From: Synechocystis sp. PCC 7509
Lineage (GTDB): Bacteria > Cyanobacteriota > Cyanobacteriia > Cyanobacteriales > Chroococcidiopsidaceae
DNA: 64,000 nt
Reading direction: 5' to 3'
Assembly (NCBI RefSeq): GCF_000332075.2
Contig: NZ_ALVU02000001.1
Span: 2,678,324-2,742,323 of the forward strand
In this document: one piece after another, positions 53,424-63,576 of the stretch
How positions within the stretch are numbered: position 1 is the first letter of the stretch
Layout of the letters: every line of letters starts with the position of its first letter
Translations under genes and position numbers: made by a program
Notes under the pieces: model-generated
What the model was told of the DNA's origin: nothing
Seen by the model: only the letters and a program-made list of their open reading frames with translations
Databases searched by the model: none

Positions 53424-53450
53424 TAGAGACGTTGCACTGCAACGTCTCTA
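53424..53450. repeat. 27-bp palindrome, copy 2
   Basis: TAGAGACGTTGCA, C, TGCAACGTCTCTA: identical to the core of the palindrome at 47888-47916, 5.5 kb away. It lies between the convergent Uma2 and Cys-rich protein genes. Confidence 0.85.
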
Positions 53451-53479
53451 CTTAGATTAATATATTTAATCGGCTTATA

Positions 53480-53680
53480 CTATTCTTCAGGATAAACCCA
53501 CTTGGGCGGCTCGGTCATTTTTTTCCTCAGCCTTTCTTCGGCAATTTCTAACATCCGATCTAAGGAAGTTTCTTGAATAAATTTTGCTGACTCTTGCTTG
53601 TATTCTAAGTTGGGGCATTTATCGCCTAAAACACAGCCATTAATACAGGCGGTAGCACAGTCAATCGTAGTTTCTGGCAT
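53480..53680 (-). CDS. Small Cys-rich conserved protein
   Basis: The 66-residue soluble protein has four cysteines close together: Cys8, Cys12, Cys16 and Cys22 (TIDCATACINGCVLGDKCPN). This spacing could bind a metal or an iron-sulfur cluster. The second half is helical (LDRMLEIAEERLRKKM) and ends PPKWVYPEE. I recall similar short proteins in cyanobacteria with no known function. Confidence 0.75.
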   Translation of the reverse strand: MPETTIDCATACINGCVLGDKCPNLEYKQESAKFIQETSLDRMLEIAEERLRKKMTEPPKWVYPEE

Positions 53681-53781
53681 ATAAAAGTACGAAAATTGTT
53701 GTATTGGTAACTGTTTTTGATTATAAAACTTCGTTTAACGCGATCGCACTTCGTCACTTATAGCTAGGATAGATATTTTAA

Positions 53782-55152
53782 ATGCTGGCAACTAATGAAA
53801 CTATAGCTGCGATCGCCACGGCGGTTGTTCCGACTCAAGGTAGTGTGGGAATTGTCCGCTTATCGGGAGTTACGGCGTACAAAATTGCTCAACAGATTTT
53901 TCAATCTCCCGGTACGCAAGTATGGGAATCCCACCGTATTGTTTACGGCTATATTCGCCATCCCAAGACGCAGCAATTAATTGATGAGGCATTGCTACTA
54001 ATTATGCTCTCTCCCCGCTCCTACACCCGCGAGGATGTAATAGAGTTTCACTGTCACGGGGGAATTATGGCAGTACAGCAAGTTTTGCAACTATGTTTAG
54101 AAGCTGGTGCTAGGTTGGCGCAACCAGGAGAATTTACTTTAAGAGCGTTTTTAAACGGAAGGCTGGATTTAACTCAAGCTGAAAGCATTAACGATTTAGT
54201 AGGGGCAAAATCTCCCCAAGCAGCACAGGCGGCTTTAATGGGATTAGAAGGGTTCTTGCGATCGCCTATTATTCAATTACGCGCTACTTGCTTAGATATA
54301 TTAGCTGAGATTGAAGCGCGGATTGATTTTGAGGAAGATTTGCCACCCCTTAATATTGAAGATATTACAGCCAAAATTAGCCAATTATTAGTAAAAGTAG
54401 GTGAAATTCTAGAAACAGCTAACCGAGGCGAACTCTTACGCAGTGGATTGAAAATAGCTATAGTTGGTAGACCAAACGTAGGTAAATCTAGCTTACTAAA
54501 TGCGTGGAGTAAATGCGATCGGGCGATCGTTACAGATTTACCCGGTACAACCCGCGATGTAGTAGAGTCTCAGCTAGTTGTTGGCGGTATTCCGGTGCAA
54601 GTATTAGACACGGCGGGAATCCGAGAGACAAGCGATAAAGTTGAAAAAATTGGTGTAGAAAGAAGTCTTACCAGCGCTCAAGGTGCAGACTTGGTATTGC
54701 TGACAATAGATGCTTTTGCAGGGTGGACAGAGGAAGACGCAGACATCTACACCTCAGTACAACATCGTCCGGTAATTTTAGTAATTAATAAAATTGATTT
54801 AGTAGAAACCAAACCTCAACTACCCGACAATATTACGCTGACGGTAGAGACGGCGGCGGCGCAAAATAAAGGTATTGAGAGATTAGAACAAGCAATTTTG
54901 ACTACCGTACAAACGGGAAGCGTCAAATCTGCGGATATGGATTTAGCAATTAACCAAAGACAAGCGGCGGCGTTGACACGAGCCAAAATTTCGTTACAAC
55001 AAGTAATTGAAGCTGTAACTGACACCTTACCGCTAGATTTTTGGACAATAGATTTAAGGGGAGCAATTCAAGCCTTGGGAGAAATTACTGGGGAAGAAGT
55101 CACAGAATCAGTGCTTGACCGAATTTTCAGCCGTTTTTGTATTGGCAAATAA
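53782..55152 (+). CDS. mnmE: tRNA modification GTPase MnmE (TrmE)
   Basis: The 456-residue protein, with MnmG, modifies the wobble uridine of several tRNAs. It has the N-terminal tetrahydrofolate-binding domain, a helical domain, and an inserted G domain with GRPNVGKSS (G1), DLPGTTRD (G2), DTAGIRE (G3) and NKIDL (G4). The C-terminal catalytic CIGK (Cys453) is present. Its stop lies 3 bp from the stop of the convergent SpoIIM-like gene. Confidence 0.97.
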   Translation: MLATNETIAAIATAVVPTQGSVGIVRLSGVTAYKIAQQIFQSPGTQVWESHRIVYGYIRHPKTQQLIDEALLLIMLSPRSYTREDVIEFHCHGGIMAVQQVLQLCLEAGARLAQPGEFTLRAFLNGRLDLTQAESINDLVGAKSPQAAQAALMGLEGFLRSPIIQLRATCLDILAEIEARIDFEEDLPPLNIEDITAKISQLLVKVGEILETANRGELLRSGLKIAIVGRPNVGKSSLLNAWSKCDRAIVTDLPGTTRDVVESQLVVGGIPVQVLDTAGIRETSDKVEKIGVERSLTSAQGADLVLLTIDAFAGWTEEDADIYTSVQHRPVILVINKIDLVETKPQLPDNITLTVETAAAQNKGIERLEQAILTTVQTGSVKSADMDLAINQRQAAALTRAKISLQQVIEAVTDTLPLDFWTIDLRGAIQALGEITGEEVTESVLDRIFSRFCIGK

Positions 55153-55155
55153 TTT

Positions 55156-56136
55156 CTAAGGTGCAAACTCCCTCTTGTTCTGGCTGCAATACAAAACTAA
55201 AAGTGTAAATATAATAATTCCCACTAAATATTTAATGGCGGGGTTGACACTGGGACTAGGGGAAAAAAAACCCTCAATAGTACCAGCAATAACTAACATT
55301 GGCACGACAGCAAATAATAACTGTACTGCCTTAGAACCATAAAAGCGCAAAGCATCCAAGCGGCGATACTTACCAGGAAACAAAATGGCTTTAGCAATTA
55401 ATAACCCCGCACCGCCAGCAAAAAATATCGCTGGTAATTCCAAAGCACCGTGAGGAAAGACAAACGCCCAAAAGGGATAAGCTAAATTATTTTGACCAAC
55501 TAAAGTAGCGATCGCCCCAATACTTAAGCCGTTATAGCCCATAATATAGGCTGTATATAATCCGGCGCTCAATCCTCCAGTTATCGCTGCAAAGGATACA
55601 GAAATATTGTTGACTGTGATACCACTAGAAGCTAATGGCTCAATCCCTACAATTGAACCCATCCATAGCTCGTGTTTGTCTCGAACCTTAGTAATTAATT
55701 CCTGCGGCACTACAAGGGGCAAAAATGCCGGATCTTGCCAAGCATACCACCAGGCGATCGCACTCCCAAATAAAAATATCCCTGTCGCCAAGGCAATATA
55801 GCCTGATGTTTCCTGAATTAACAACGGTAAGCCAGTGCGATAAAACTCTTTTACCGCTTGCCATTCTTGTCGCCTTGAACCCTGATAAATTTGGTTGTAG
55901 GCGCGAGTTGTTAATGATTGTAAATTTTGGGTAATTAAAGTTCCCGCTTGTTGGGTACGAGCGCGGGCAAAATCTGCGGCTACCGAGCGATACAAGCTTG
56001 CTAAGGTGGCTATTTCCTCAGCTTCTAGCGATTTAATCCCTTTTTTCTCTGCCTGCCCTAGCAAGGCATCTAGACGCTTCCAGTCTGTTTCTCGTCTGGC
56101 AATCCAACGTTGAATGTTCATTAAGTTTGTGGTCAA
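55156..56136 (-). CDS. SpoIIM-like (stage II sporulation protein M family) membrane protein
   Basis: The 326-residue protein has a helical soluble start (MNIQRWIARRETDWKRLDAL) and about five or six membrane helices from residue 115 on. The SpoIIM-family core is visible in IMGYNGLSIGAIATLVGQNN and FPHGALELPAIFFAGGAGLL. In non-sporulating bacteria these proteins occur next to RDD-family genes, as here, and are of unknown function. It is divergent from the membrane paralog genes across 66 bp. Confidence 0.88.
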   Translation of the reverse strand: MTTNLMNIQRWIARRETDWKRLDALLGQAEKKGIKSLEAEEIATLASLYRSVAADFARARTQQAGTLITQNLQSLTTRAYNQIYQGSRRQEWQAVKEFYRTGLPLLIQETSGYIALATGIFLFGSAIAWWYAWQDPAFLPLVVPQELITKVRDKHELWMGSIVGIEPLASSGITVNNISVSFAAITGGLSAGLYTAYIMGYNGLSIGAIATLVGQNNLAYPFWAFVFPHGALELPAIFFAGGAGLLIAKAILFPGKYRRLDALRFYGSKAVQLLFAVVPMLVIAGTIEGFFSPSPSVNPAIKYLVGIIIFTLLVLYCSQNKREFAP

Positions 56137-56202
56137 TAAGACTTTGCTAACTTAAGATAGCGCTATTCCCCTAGATAGATATAAAATTACCGGAGACTTG
56201 TT

Positions 56203-57030
56203 ATGGCTTTGAGTTCTACGCAGCCTCTAAATGTTGGCAATGTTGTTACTACTGCCTTTCAACTTTATAAAAATCGTTTTAAGCCTTATTTTCTATTAGC
56301 ACTAAAAGCTTACTTTTGGTTGCTAGTTCCGGTTTATGGTTGGGCGAAGTTTTGTGCAACTTCGGCGCTGATTTCTCGTTTGGTTTACGGCGAGTTAGTA
56401 AATCAACCAGAAACAATTAAGGACGGGACGAGATATGTCAATTCTAAGCTGTGGGAGTTTTTAGTTGCAGCTATAATTTTAGGCTTGATTGTTGTCGGTG
56501 CGTACATTGTGTTTGCGATCGCTGCGGGGATTGCGGCGGTGTTTGGTGGGTTAGTTTTCTCCACTGGAGGTAATGGTGCGCTTACAGGGATCGCTTTTGT
56601 TATTGCTGCGATCGCTTTTATTGCCCTTTTTGTAGTATTTTTGTTGATTTTAGTCCGCTTTTATGTGTATGAAGTACCTTTAGCAATTGAAGATAATATT
56701 AATGCGACTTCAACTATCAGTCGTAGTTGGGAGTTAACTAAGGGCTTTGTAGGGCGCATTTTATTAATTTCTTTTGTAGCGTTATTAATTACCCTTCCCA
56801 TATTAATTTTAGGGCAGGTTGTTAGTGCAACCCTTCAATCTTCCTTTGCCGTCTTAATCGAACAACAATCAATTCTTAGCTTACCCCTGGTTATTTTGAA
56901 TCTGGGCTTAAATTTTGCGCTAGGTGCTGTACAGTTGCCTTTTACACAAGCCGTTAAAGCCGTAATTTACTATGATTTACGGACTCGTAAAGAAGGCTTA
57001 GGTTTAAACTTACGCGATCGCAATATTTAA
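56203..57030 (+). CDS. Multi-pass membrane protein, tandem paralog 1
   Basis: The 275-residue protein has about six membrane segments. It begins QPLNVGNVVTTAFQLYKNRF and shares this opening, VPLAIEDNINATSTI and the ending KEGLGLNLRDRNI with the next gene. Such sequences are usually called hypothetical or DUF975-like (glycerophosphodiester phosphodiesterase membrane-domain type); I cannot decide. The two arose by tandem duplication. Both lie in a cluster with SpoIIM and RDD proteins, suggesting a shared membrane task. Confidence 0.82.
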   Translation: MALSSTQPLNVGNVVTTAFQLYKNRFKPYFLLALKAYFWLLVPVYGWAKFCATSALISRLVYGELVNQPETIKDGTRYVNSKLWEFLVAAIILGLIVVGAYIVFAIAAGIAAVFGGLVFSTGGNGALTGIAFVIAAIAFIALFVVFLLILVRFYVYEVPLAIEDNINATSTISRSWELTKGFVGRILLISFVALLITLPILILGQVVSATLQSSFAVLIEQQSILSLPLVILNLGLNFALGAVQLPFTQAVKAVIYYDLRTRKEGLGLNLRDRNI

Positions 57031-57043
57031 CATAAAAACTATT

Positions 57044-57961
57044 ATGGCTCAAAATTCATTGCAGCTTTTAAATGTTGGTAACGTTGTTACAACTGCCTTT
57101 CAACTTTTTAAAAATCGTTTCAAACCTTACTTTTTGTTGGCGTTTAAGGCTTATTTTTGGTTGCTAGTTCCGGTTTATGGTTGGGCGAAGTTTTTTGCAA
57201 TTTCGGCGCTAATTTCTCGTTTAGTTTATAGCGAATTAACAAATCAACCTGAAACTATCAGTGGTGGGGAAAAATATGTAAATTCTAAACTATGGCAGTT
57301 TTTAGTTACATCCGTATTACTCGCCTTTATTGCTCTAAGTATCTGGATTGTTTTACTAATTGTACTTGCTATTATATTTACGGTTATAGTTTTAGTATTT
57401 AGTGGATCAATTTCAAGCTTGCAGCCAGGTGAAATTACTAATACAGTTATTAGTATAATCATGGTAATAATTAGCACTATTGGGTCGATGTTGCTCCTGA
57501 TACGATTTGTTATATCTGAATTACCCCTAGCAATTGAAGATAATATTAATGCAACTTCAACTATTCGTCGTAGTTGGAAGCTAACTAAAGATTTTGGCAG
57601 TAACATTCTCTTGATTTATTGTGTAGCTTTTTTAATTACTTTGCCTTTATTAGCTTTGTCAGGGAGCGTTTACTATTTAATGTTTCAAGATTTTACTGGT
57701 AGTTTTTTAATTACCTATCCTTTATCAGCTTGGATACTTTTAGCGGTTATTGTTCGTAGGATATTTGAATTTTTGCTAGGCGGAATAATCAACAAAGCCC
57801 AAATAATTAATCTGCTACTTATTATTTTAAGTCTTTGCTTGAGTATCGTAGTAGGTGCTATACAATTACCTTTTTGGCAGACAGTTAAAGCAGTAGTTTA
57901 CTACGACTTGCGAACCCAAAAAGAAGGGTTAGGATTAAATTTACGCGATCGCAATATTTAA
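57044..57961 (+). CDS. Multi-pass membrane protein, tandem paralog 2
   Basis: The 305-residue protein is the second paralog, 13 bp downstream. Its first 85 and last 20 residues are very close to paralog 1, even at DNA level (the same HIP1 site closes both genes), while the middle membrane segments differ and carry an extra helix around 205-245. This pattern fits duplication followed by divergence of the middle or gene conversion at the ends. Confidence 0.82.
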   Translation: MAQNSLQLLNVGNVVTTAFQLFKNRFKPYFLLAFKAYFWLLVPVYGWAKFFAISALISRLVYSELTNQPETISGGEKYVNSKLWQFLVTSVLLAFIALSIWIVLLIVLAIIFTVIVLVFSGSISSLQPGEITNTVISIIMVIISTIGSMLLLIRFVISELPLAIEDNINATSTIRRSWKLTKDFGSNILLIYCVAFLITLPLLALSGSVYYLMFQDFTGSFLITYPLSAWILLAVIVRRIFEFLLGGIINKAQIINLLLIILSLCLSIVVGAIQLPFWQTVKAVVYYDLRTQKEGLGLNLRDRNI

Positions 57962-57968
57962 CTTATTT

Positions 57969-58748
57969 ATGCACATTTTTAATCGAGTTACTCACCAAAC
58001 GCCCGAAAGCGTAGAATTAGAATTTACTTTAGCAGGGATTGGTAGTCGGGCTTGGGCATTGGTAATTGATTACAATGTTTTGGCGGCGATTTTAATCGGC
58101 TTTTTGCTGATTATCTGGGTAATTTCTAGTTTATTAGTGGGAAGTTGGGGTAGTTTTTTTGGGACTCGGAATATAGAACTATGGTTAGGTGCGATCGCAT
58201 TTATAACTATATTTGCAATTTACACTGGCTATTTTGTCTTTTTTGAGACTTTGTGGCAAGGACAAACGCCGGGAAAACGGTTAGCAAAAATTCGCGTTAT
58301 TCAAGATGATGGCAGATTAATCGGACTGCAACAAGCCACTTTAAGAGCCTTAATCCGTAGTGTTGATGATACTTTTTTTGTTGGAGCATTGTTAATTATG
58401 CTGACAAAAAAAGAAAAACGGTTAGGGGATTTATTAGCGGGAACTATAGTTATTCAAACCGAAGTTTCAACCAACTCTGCAAGTTTTCCCGTATCTAGTA
58501 AGGCGCAGGAAATAGCGATGCAATTACAACAAAGTCAGGCTAATTTTAGTCAACTATTACCCGATGAATTTGCCACTATCCGCGACTATCTCCAGCGACG
58601 ATCGCAAATGACCCCAAAAGCAAAAAAGGAGGTAAGTTTGCAACTCGCCAAGCAGACTAAAGCAATTATTGGCTTAGATAAACTACCTACACCCGTTGAA
58701 CCGGATGTATTTTTGGAAGCCGTTTATTTGGCGTACCAACAGCAATAG
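57969..58748 (+). CDS. RDD family membrane protein
   Basis: The 259-residue protein has the RDD hallmark residues: GIGSRAWALVIDYNVLAAIL (Arg, Asp), a second helix with FFETLWQGQTPGKRLAKIRV, and LIRSVDDTFFVGALLIML. Three to four membrane helices fill residues 30-165, and a soluble tail follows. RDD proteins are often linked with stress or Na+/H+ transport but have no general role. It follows the tandem paralogs by 7 bp and completes the SpoIIM/RDD cluster. Confidence 0.9.
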   Translation: MHIFNRVTHQTPESVELEFTLAGIGSRAWALVIDYNVLAAILIGFLLIIWVISSLLVGSWGSFFGTRNIELWLGAIAFITIFAIYTGYFVFFETLWQGQTPGKRLAKIRVIQDDGRLIGLQQATLRALIRSVDDTFFVGALLIMLTKKEKRLGDLLAGTIVIQTEVSTNSASFPVSSKAQEIAMQLQQSQANFSQLLPDEFATIRDYLQRRSQMTPKAKKEVSLQLAKQTKAIIGLDKLPTPVEPDVFLEAVYLAYQQQ

Positions 58749-58836
58749 GTCTAATAGATATCTCCAAATTTCAGGATTTGACCTAGAGTTTTCAAGGGTT
58801 TCAGACTCGTTTCTGGAGAAGTTTAATAGATATTTT

Positions 58837-58860
58837 CCCCCCTTTTTAAGGGGGGTCAGG
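58837..58860. terminator. CCCCCC/GGGGGG hairpin
   Basis: CCCCCC (58837-58842) and GGGGGG (58850-58855) flank TTTTTAA. It separates the convergent RDD and reductase genes. Similar C/G hairpins are common repeats in cyanobacteria, and a second G run (GGGGGG) follows at once. Confidence 0.7.
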
Positions 58861-58879
58861 GGGGATCGCACCCTCTACA

Positions 58880-60013
58880 CTATCCGCCCATACCAGGAAT
58901 CAAACTACCACTAAGACGCTTAAGAGCGCGTCCCGCCACTTCGCTGTAACCCATCTCTCCACAGAGAATTTTACCCATCCGTTGAGTAGCCGTAGGGCGT
59001 TTAACCCCGACTCTGTAACCAATTCCGGGAACTCGGTAAAATACCGCCGCCAAACGCTGCGCCCAAATCATTTCCGATCCCCATTCTTCGGTAATAACTT
59101 GGGTGTATTTTTCCAACGCATCCAAATCGCCACCAATAGCACGATCGATTGATTCTGCTGCCTTTAAACCGCTAAAAATTGAGGGACGAATCCCTTCGGC
59201 GGTCATCGGATCGACTACACAAGCCGCTTCCCCAGCTAAAACTGCATTTTGCGTATGCAATCTTTGATTTCCATCCCATAAACACAAAGGATGCCCGTAT
59301 TGTTTGGTAGTTTTCATATCAATGCCAAACAAATGACTATATTCGCCTAAGATTTTCTTAAAATCTTGCCCTTCACCCCCGCGAAAAGTACCAATCCCAA
59401 TCGAGTAACCGTCAGCTTTAGGGAAGTTCCAAATATAGCCATTTTTGACCATACCAAACTCAAAATGAGCAATATTACTGTTTTCTACCTTGGCTACAGC
59501 CTCCGCTTCTAAAGCTGCTCCCAAACGGCGCTGACGCTCTTTAAAGCCTAGTAACTTTGCCATTGGCCCTTTAGCGCCATCCGCCGCAATCAAAAATCGT
59601 CCGCTAAACTCGCCATTGCTAGTATTAACTTGCCAAGAATCGTTTTTAAACTCAATACTCTTAACTTCGGTACTGTCTTTGAGTTCTGCGCCTTGTTTTT
59701 GTGCCTGCTGGATCAAAAAATGGTCGAAAACATCGCGCCTTACCATCCACATTGGCTCTGGTGTATTTAATTGCGCTTGTACCGGATCGCCCATTTTCCA
59801 GGTGTAGCGAATAGTATTAACCTTGACAGAAATTGCTGGGGAAAAGTCAAAATCAAACCACTGGGCGATCGCCGGAGAAACCCCACCACCACAAGGCTTA
59901 TATCTTGGGAGCGATTCTTTTTCTAACACTAAAACGGAACGCCCTTTTTTGGCTAAATGATAAGCAGCCGTGCCACCTGCGGGGCCTGCTCCGACAATAA
60001 TGCAATCGTACAT
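58880..60013 (-). CDS. Geranylgeranyl reductase family FAD protein
   Basis: The 377-residue flavoprotein has the FAD site VGAGPAGGTAAYHLAKKG, the family loop ESLPRYKPCGGGVSPAIAQW, and the second FAD motif AVLAGEAACVVDPMTAEGIR. The family includes ChlP, which saturates the geranylgeranyl chain of chlorophyll and tocopherol, and archaeal lipid reductases. The PCGGG motif is typical of the family but not specific to ChlP, so the substrate remains open. It stands alone, divergent from the isomerase gene. Confidence 0.9.
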   Translation of the reverse strand: MYDCIIVGAGPAGGTAAYHLAKKGRSVLVLEKESLPRYKPCGGGVSPAIAQWFDFDFSPAISVKVNTIRYTWKMGDPVQAQLNTPEPMWMVRRDVFDHFLIQQAQKQGAELKDSTEVKSIEFKNDSWQVNTSNGEFSGRFLIAADGAKGPMAKLLGFKERQRRLGAALEAEAVAKVENSNIAHFEFGMVKNGYIWNFPKADGYSIGIGTFRGGEGQDFKKILGEYSHLFGIDMKTTKQYGHPLCLWDGNQRLHTQNAVLAGEAACVVDPMTAEGIRPSIFSGLKAAESIDRAIGGDLDALEKYTQVITEEWGSEMIWAQRLAAVFYRVPGIGYRVGVKRPTATQRMGKILCGEMGYSEVAGRALKRLSGSLIPGMGG

Positions 60014-60225
60014 ATTACTAAATTTAGCTCCAATTTATACTTAGACTGGTAGATAGCCTGAGAAGACTTTAACTAATTTTGTCTCCTTCTTCACAGACCT
60101 ATTGGTAGCAAATAAGCATTTTACAAAATCAACACAATTGGTAAAAAATCGCTAAATGCTTCTATATCTTGGACGTGCTAAGGGCTGAGAGAATATTAAT
60201 TATCCTGTTTTGAGTAAGATCGATT

Positions 60226-61275
60226 GTGAAATTGCCTATAAGCTCCCCCGACCAAACCCAAACCCGCAAAGCCGATCACCTGCGAATCTGTCTAGAGGAG
60301 GATGTGCAGTTTCGCGCCAATACTAACGGATTAGAATGCTATCGTTTTACTCATTGCTGTTTGCCCGAACTAGATCGCAGCGAAATCGATTTAACTACAA
60401 CATTTTTGGGCAAACAACTATTAGCGCCATTATTAATTTCTTCGATGACGGGTGGTACAGAAGAAGCAGGAATTATTAACCAGCGTTTAGCTACTGTTGC
60501 CCAACACTATAAAATAGCTATGGGTGTAGGTTCTCAAAGAGTCGCGGTAGAAAAGCCGATGGTTGCTTCTACCTTTGCTGTGCGATCGCACGCTCCTGAT
60601 ATTCTCCTATTTGCTAATCTAGGTGCAGTGCAACTTAACTACAACTACGGTTTGGATCAATGTCTGCGTATAGTCGATTTGCTTCAAGCTGATGCCTTAA
60701 TTTTGCACCTCAACCCCTTGCAAGAGTGTATTCAAACTACAGGCGATACTAATTTTCGTGGTCTGCTTGATAAAATTGGGATTTTATGCGAAAAGTTACC
60801 CGTACCAGTAATTGCTAAAGAAGTAGGTAACGGTATTTCGGCAGGAATGGCAAAAAAACTCCTAGAAGCGGGAGTAAAAGCAATTGATGTCGCTGGCGCG
60901 GGAGGGACATCTTGGGCAAAAGTAGAAAGTGAAAGAGCCGAAACCCCATTACAAAGGCGTTTGGGAATGACTTTTGCCGATTGGGGTTTGCCTACGGCGG
61001 AGTGTATTACAAGCATTCGCAGCGCCGCGCCAAAAGTCCCGCTCATTGCCTCTGGTGGATTGCGTCATGGTTTAGATATCGCCAAAGCTTTAGCACTAGG
61101 CGCAGATATTGGAGGGATGGCATTACCCTTTTTAGCGGCGGCGGCTCAATCGGAAGCGGCGCTTGATAGCTTAGTTGAGGTATTGATTGCCGAAATCACG
61201 ACAGTATTATTTTGTACGGGAAATGCCAATATAGAACAGCTAAAATCATCGTCAGTTTTGCAAGCGTTAAGTTAG
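60226..61275 (+). CDS. fni: Type 2 isopentenyl-diphosphate isomerase
   Basis: The 349-residue FMN enzyme starts at GTG 60226 and interconverts IPP and DMAPP. Family features are [16 protein letters not shown] at the N-terminus, [33 protein letters not shown], and the phosphate-binding loop [20 protein letters not shown]. It supplies precursors to isoprenoids such as carotenoids and the phytyl chain, a plausible link with the reductase gene next door. Confidence 0.95.
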   Translation: MKLPISSPDQTQTRKADHLRICLEEDVQFRANTNGLECYRFTHCCLPELDRSEIDLTTTFLGKQLLAPLLISSMTGGTEEAGIINQRLATVAQHYKIAMGVGSQRVAVEKPMVASTFAVRSHAPDILLFANLGAVQLNYNYGLDQCLRIVDLLQADALILHLNPLQECIQTTGDTNFRGLLDKIGILCEKLPVPVIAKEVGNGISAGMAKKLLEAGVKAIDVAGAGGTSWAKVESERAETPLQRRLGMTFADWGLPTAECITSIRSAAPKVPLIASGGLRHGLDIAKALALGADIGGMALPFLAAAAQSEAALDSLVEVLIAEITTVLFCTGNANIEQLKSSSVLQALS

Positions 61276-61391
61276 AGAAGTCGCCTAACCTACGAATTTG
61301 CAAAAGTTTAAGTTAGATTGGGAATCTATCTTACTTGAAGCAATCTGGGAAAATAAGGTTAGCTGTTAGCTACCTGCTAGGAATATCAAAA

Positions 61392-63227
61392 ATGCGTAAT
61401 TTTATTAAACAAACTTTTACAAGTGCGATCGGTAGCTTGCTAGGATTATTTATTTTCTTTGGACTAGGGACAATAGGACTGATTGGACTACTAATTGCTG
61501 TAGGTTCTCAAGATAACAGTCCGCAAGTAAAAAACAAATCGGTATTAGTATTAGATTTAGCGTTAAATATTACCGATTCTAAGCCCAACTCTACCAGCAG
61601 CGCCGCTTTGCAAGAAGCCCTATCAGGAGAAGATAGAAATAGAGTTACGCTGCGTACTGTCTTAAATACTTTAGAAAAAGCTAGGCTCGATCCGCGAATT
61701 ATCGGTATTTATTTAGATGGCAGTAGAAGTAGTGAAGAAAGTACCACAGGGTTTGCCACCCTGAAAGAAGTAAGATCCGCTTTAGAGAAATTCCGCGCCG
61801 CCGGAAAAACGATTGTTACTTACAATGTGGAATGGAGCGAACGAGATTATTATCTTAGTTCCGTAGCTAACAAGATTGTGATCAATCCTTTGGGAGCAAT
61901 GGAGCTTAACGGCTTAAGTTCTCAGCCGATATTTTTGGCAGGAGCTTTAGAAAAATATGGTATTGGGATTCAAATTATCCGTGTGGGTAAGTTTAAAGCC
62001 GCCGTCGAACCACTAATACTTACTAAGTTAAGTCCAGAAAACCGCCAGCAAACTGAGAGATTATTAGGCGATGTGTGGGGAGAATGGCAAAGTGCTGTTA
62101 GTACGAGTCGCAAGGTAAGTATAGATAAATTGCAACAAATCGCCGATAATCAAGGACTACTAGAAGCTACTGCCGCAAAAAGTAATGGTTTAGTTGATGA
62201 AGTAGGGTATTTTGACGAAGTTTTGGGCGAACTTAAAAAGTTAACGGGTAGCAAAGCGGACGAACGAACATTTAAACAAATTAATTTAGTAGACTATGCT
62301 GGCGTTTCTGGGAAATCCTTGGGTGTAGAGCGCAATTCAAAAAATCATATTGCCGTTGTCTACGCCGAAGGTACGATTGTGGATGGACAAGGTGGAGTTG
62401 GACAAGTAGGAGGCGATCGCTTTGCGCGTCTATTTCGCCAATTGCAGCAAGATAAAACTGTAAAAGCGATCGTTTTGCGCGTCAATAGTCCGGGGGGTAG
62501 TGCGACGGCTTCAGAAGTGATGCAGCGCGAAATTAAAATTGTCGGCAAAACTAAACCTGTCATTGTCTCTATGGGTGATGTGGCGGCGAGTGGTGGTTAC
62601 TGGATTGCAACCGATGCTAAACGTATTTTTGCCGAACCAAATACAATTACTGGCTCTATAGGCGTGTTTGGAGTGTTGCCAAACTTCCAAAAACTAGCAA
62701 ATAATAATGGCATTACTTGGGATGTAGTCAAAACGGCAAATCTTGCTGATAGTCAAACGGTTGCTCGTCCTAAGTCTCCTCAAGAATTGGCAGTTTATCA
62801 AAGTTCTGTCAATCGACTTTATAGTTTATTTTTGAGCAAAGTTGCCGAAGGGCGCAAAATCCCCGCCCAAAAAGTAGCCGAAATTGCCCAAGGGCGGGTA
62901 TGGTCGGGGGTAGCAGCAAAAGAGATTGGTTTAGTTGATGAAATTGGTGGTATTGAGTCCGCGATCGCCTATGCCGTTAAACAAGCCAAGTTAGGCAACG
63001 ATTGGCAAGTCACCGAGTATCCCACCGCCCGCAGTTTTGAACAACGTTTACTTGGACAATTGGGCAACGAAGCGCGGGTAAGATTAGGGGGTGAGGCTAT
63101 AAGCAAGTCACCAGATTTGCTGACGGCGGAGTTTAAAAAACTCCAACAAGAGCTAGAAGTATTGCAATCAATGAACGATCCCAGAGGCGTTTATGCTCGT
63201 TTGCCGTTTACCTTAAAAATTGAATAA
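61392..63227 (+). CDS. sppA: Signal peptide peptidase SppA (67K type)
   Basis: The ATG at 61392 ([20 protein letters not shown]) gives 611 residues with one membrane helix at about 13-38. It is the long, duplicated form. The catalytic Lys is in the first half ([11 protein letters not shown]) and the nucleophile Ser in the second ([16 protein letters not shown]). It degrades cleaved signal peptides; in cyanobacteria it has been linked to light-induced loss of antenna proteins. Its C-terminus is a short coiled coil. Confidence 0.93.
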   Translation: MRNFIKQTFTSAIGSLLGLFIFFGLGTIGLIGLLIAVGSQDNSPQVKNKSVLVLDLALNITDSKPNSTSSAALQEALSGEDRNRVTLRTVLNTLEKARLDPRIIGIYLDGSRSSEESTTGFATLKEVRSALEKFRAAGKTIVTYNVEWSERDYYLSSVANKIVINPLGAMELNGLSSQPIFLAGALEKYGIGIQIIRVGKFKAAVEPLILTKLSPENRQQTERLLGDVWGEWQSAVSTSRKVSIDKLQQIADNQGLLEATAAKSNGLVDEVGYFDEVLGELKKLTGSKADERTFKQINLVDYAGVSGKSLGVERNSKNHIAVVYAEGTIVDGQGGVGQVGGDRFARLFRQLQQDKTVKAIVLRVNSPGGSATASEVMQREIKIVGKTKPVIVSMGDVAASGGYWIATDAKRIFAEPNTITGSIGVFGVLPNFQKLANNNGITWDVVKTANLADSQTVARPKSPQELAVYQSSVNRLYSLFLSKVAEGRKIPAQKVAEIAQGRVWSGVAAKEIGLVDEIGGIESAIAYAVKQAKLGNDWQVTEYPTARSFEQRLLGQLGNEARVRLGGEAISKSPDLLTAEFKKLQQELEVLQSMNDPRGVYARLPFTLKIE

Positions 63228-63333
63228 ACAGCTATCCAAAAAGTAGTAAGTGAAAACACGGTTGCATTTTAAAAACATCCCGATAAGATTAGGGAAAGTT
63301 TAAATATATAAATGCGATCGCACACATCTACCT

Positions 63334-63573
63334 ATGGACATAAAAACTAAGCGCCTTGCTCTTTTGGTCGTTTCCTGTAGTGCTGTGGGGGTAATTCTCG
63401 GCGGTAGTGCTAGTTTGGCAGACAGCAATCAATGTTGGGCAGCTAAAGAGGTTACAAATGATTGTCTAACTACTGAACCAGTAGTTAAAACTATGCAAGG
63501 CATGAGTACGGGTTTAATTGCTGGATTTACCGCCGCCATAGTAGCAGCTTGGCAAATCAAACACGACGAATAG
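63334..63573 (+). CDS. Small two-helix membrane protein
   Basis: The 79-residue product has a hydrophobic segment at 9-28 (LALLVVSCSAVGVILGGSAS), which may be a signal or membrane helix, a polar loop with Cys39 and Cys49 around NQCWAAKEVTNDCLTTE, and a second helix at 60-74. A disulfide in the loop is possible. I do not know a family. It converges with the next gene, 3 bp away. Confidence 0.7.
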   Translation: MDIKTKRLALLVVSCSAVGVILGGSASLADSNQCWAAKEVTNDCLTTEPVVKTMQGMSTGLIAGFTAAIVAAWQIKHDE

Positions 63574-63576
63574 TAG

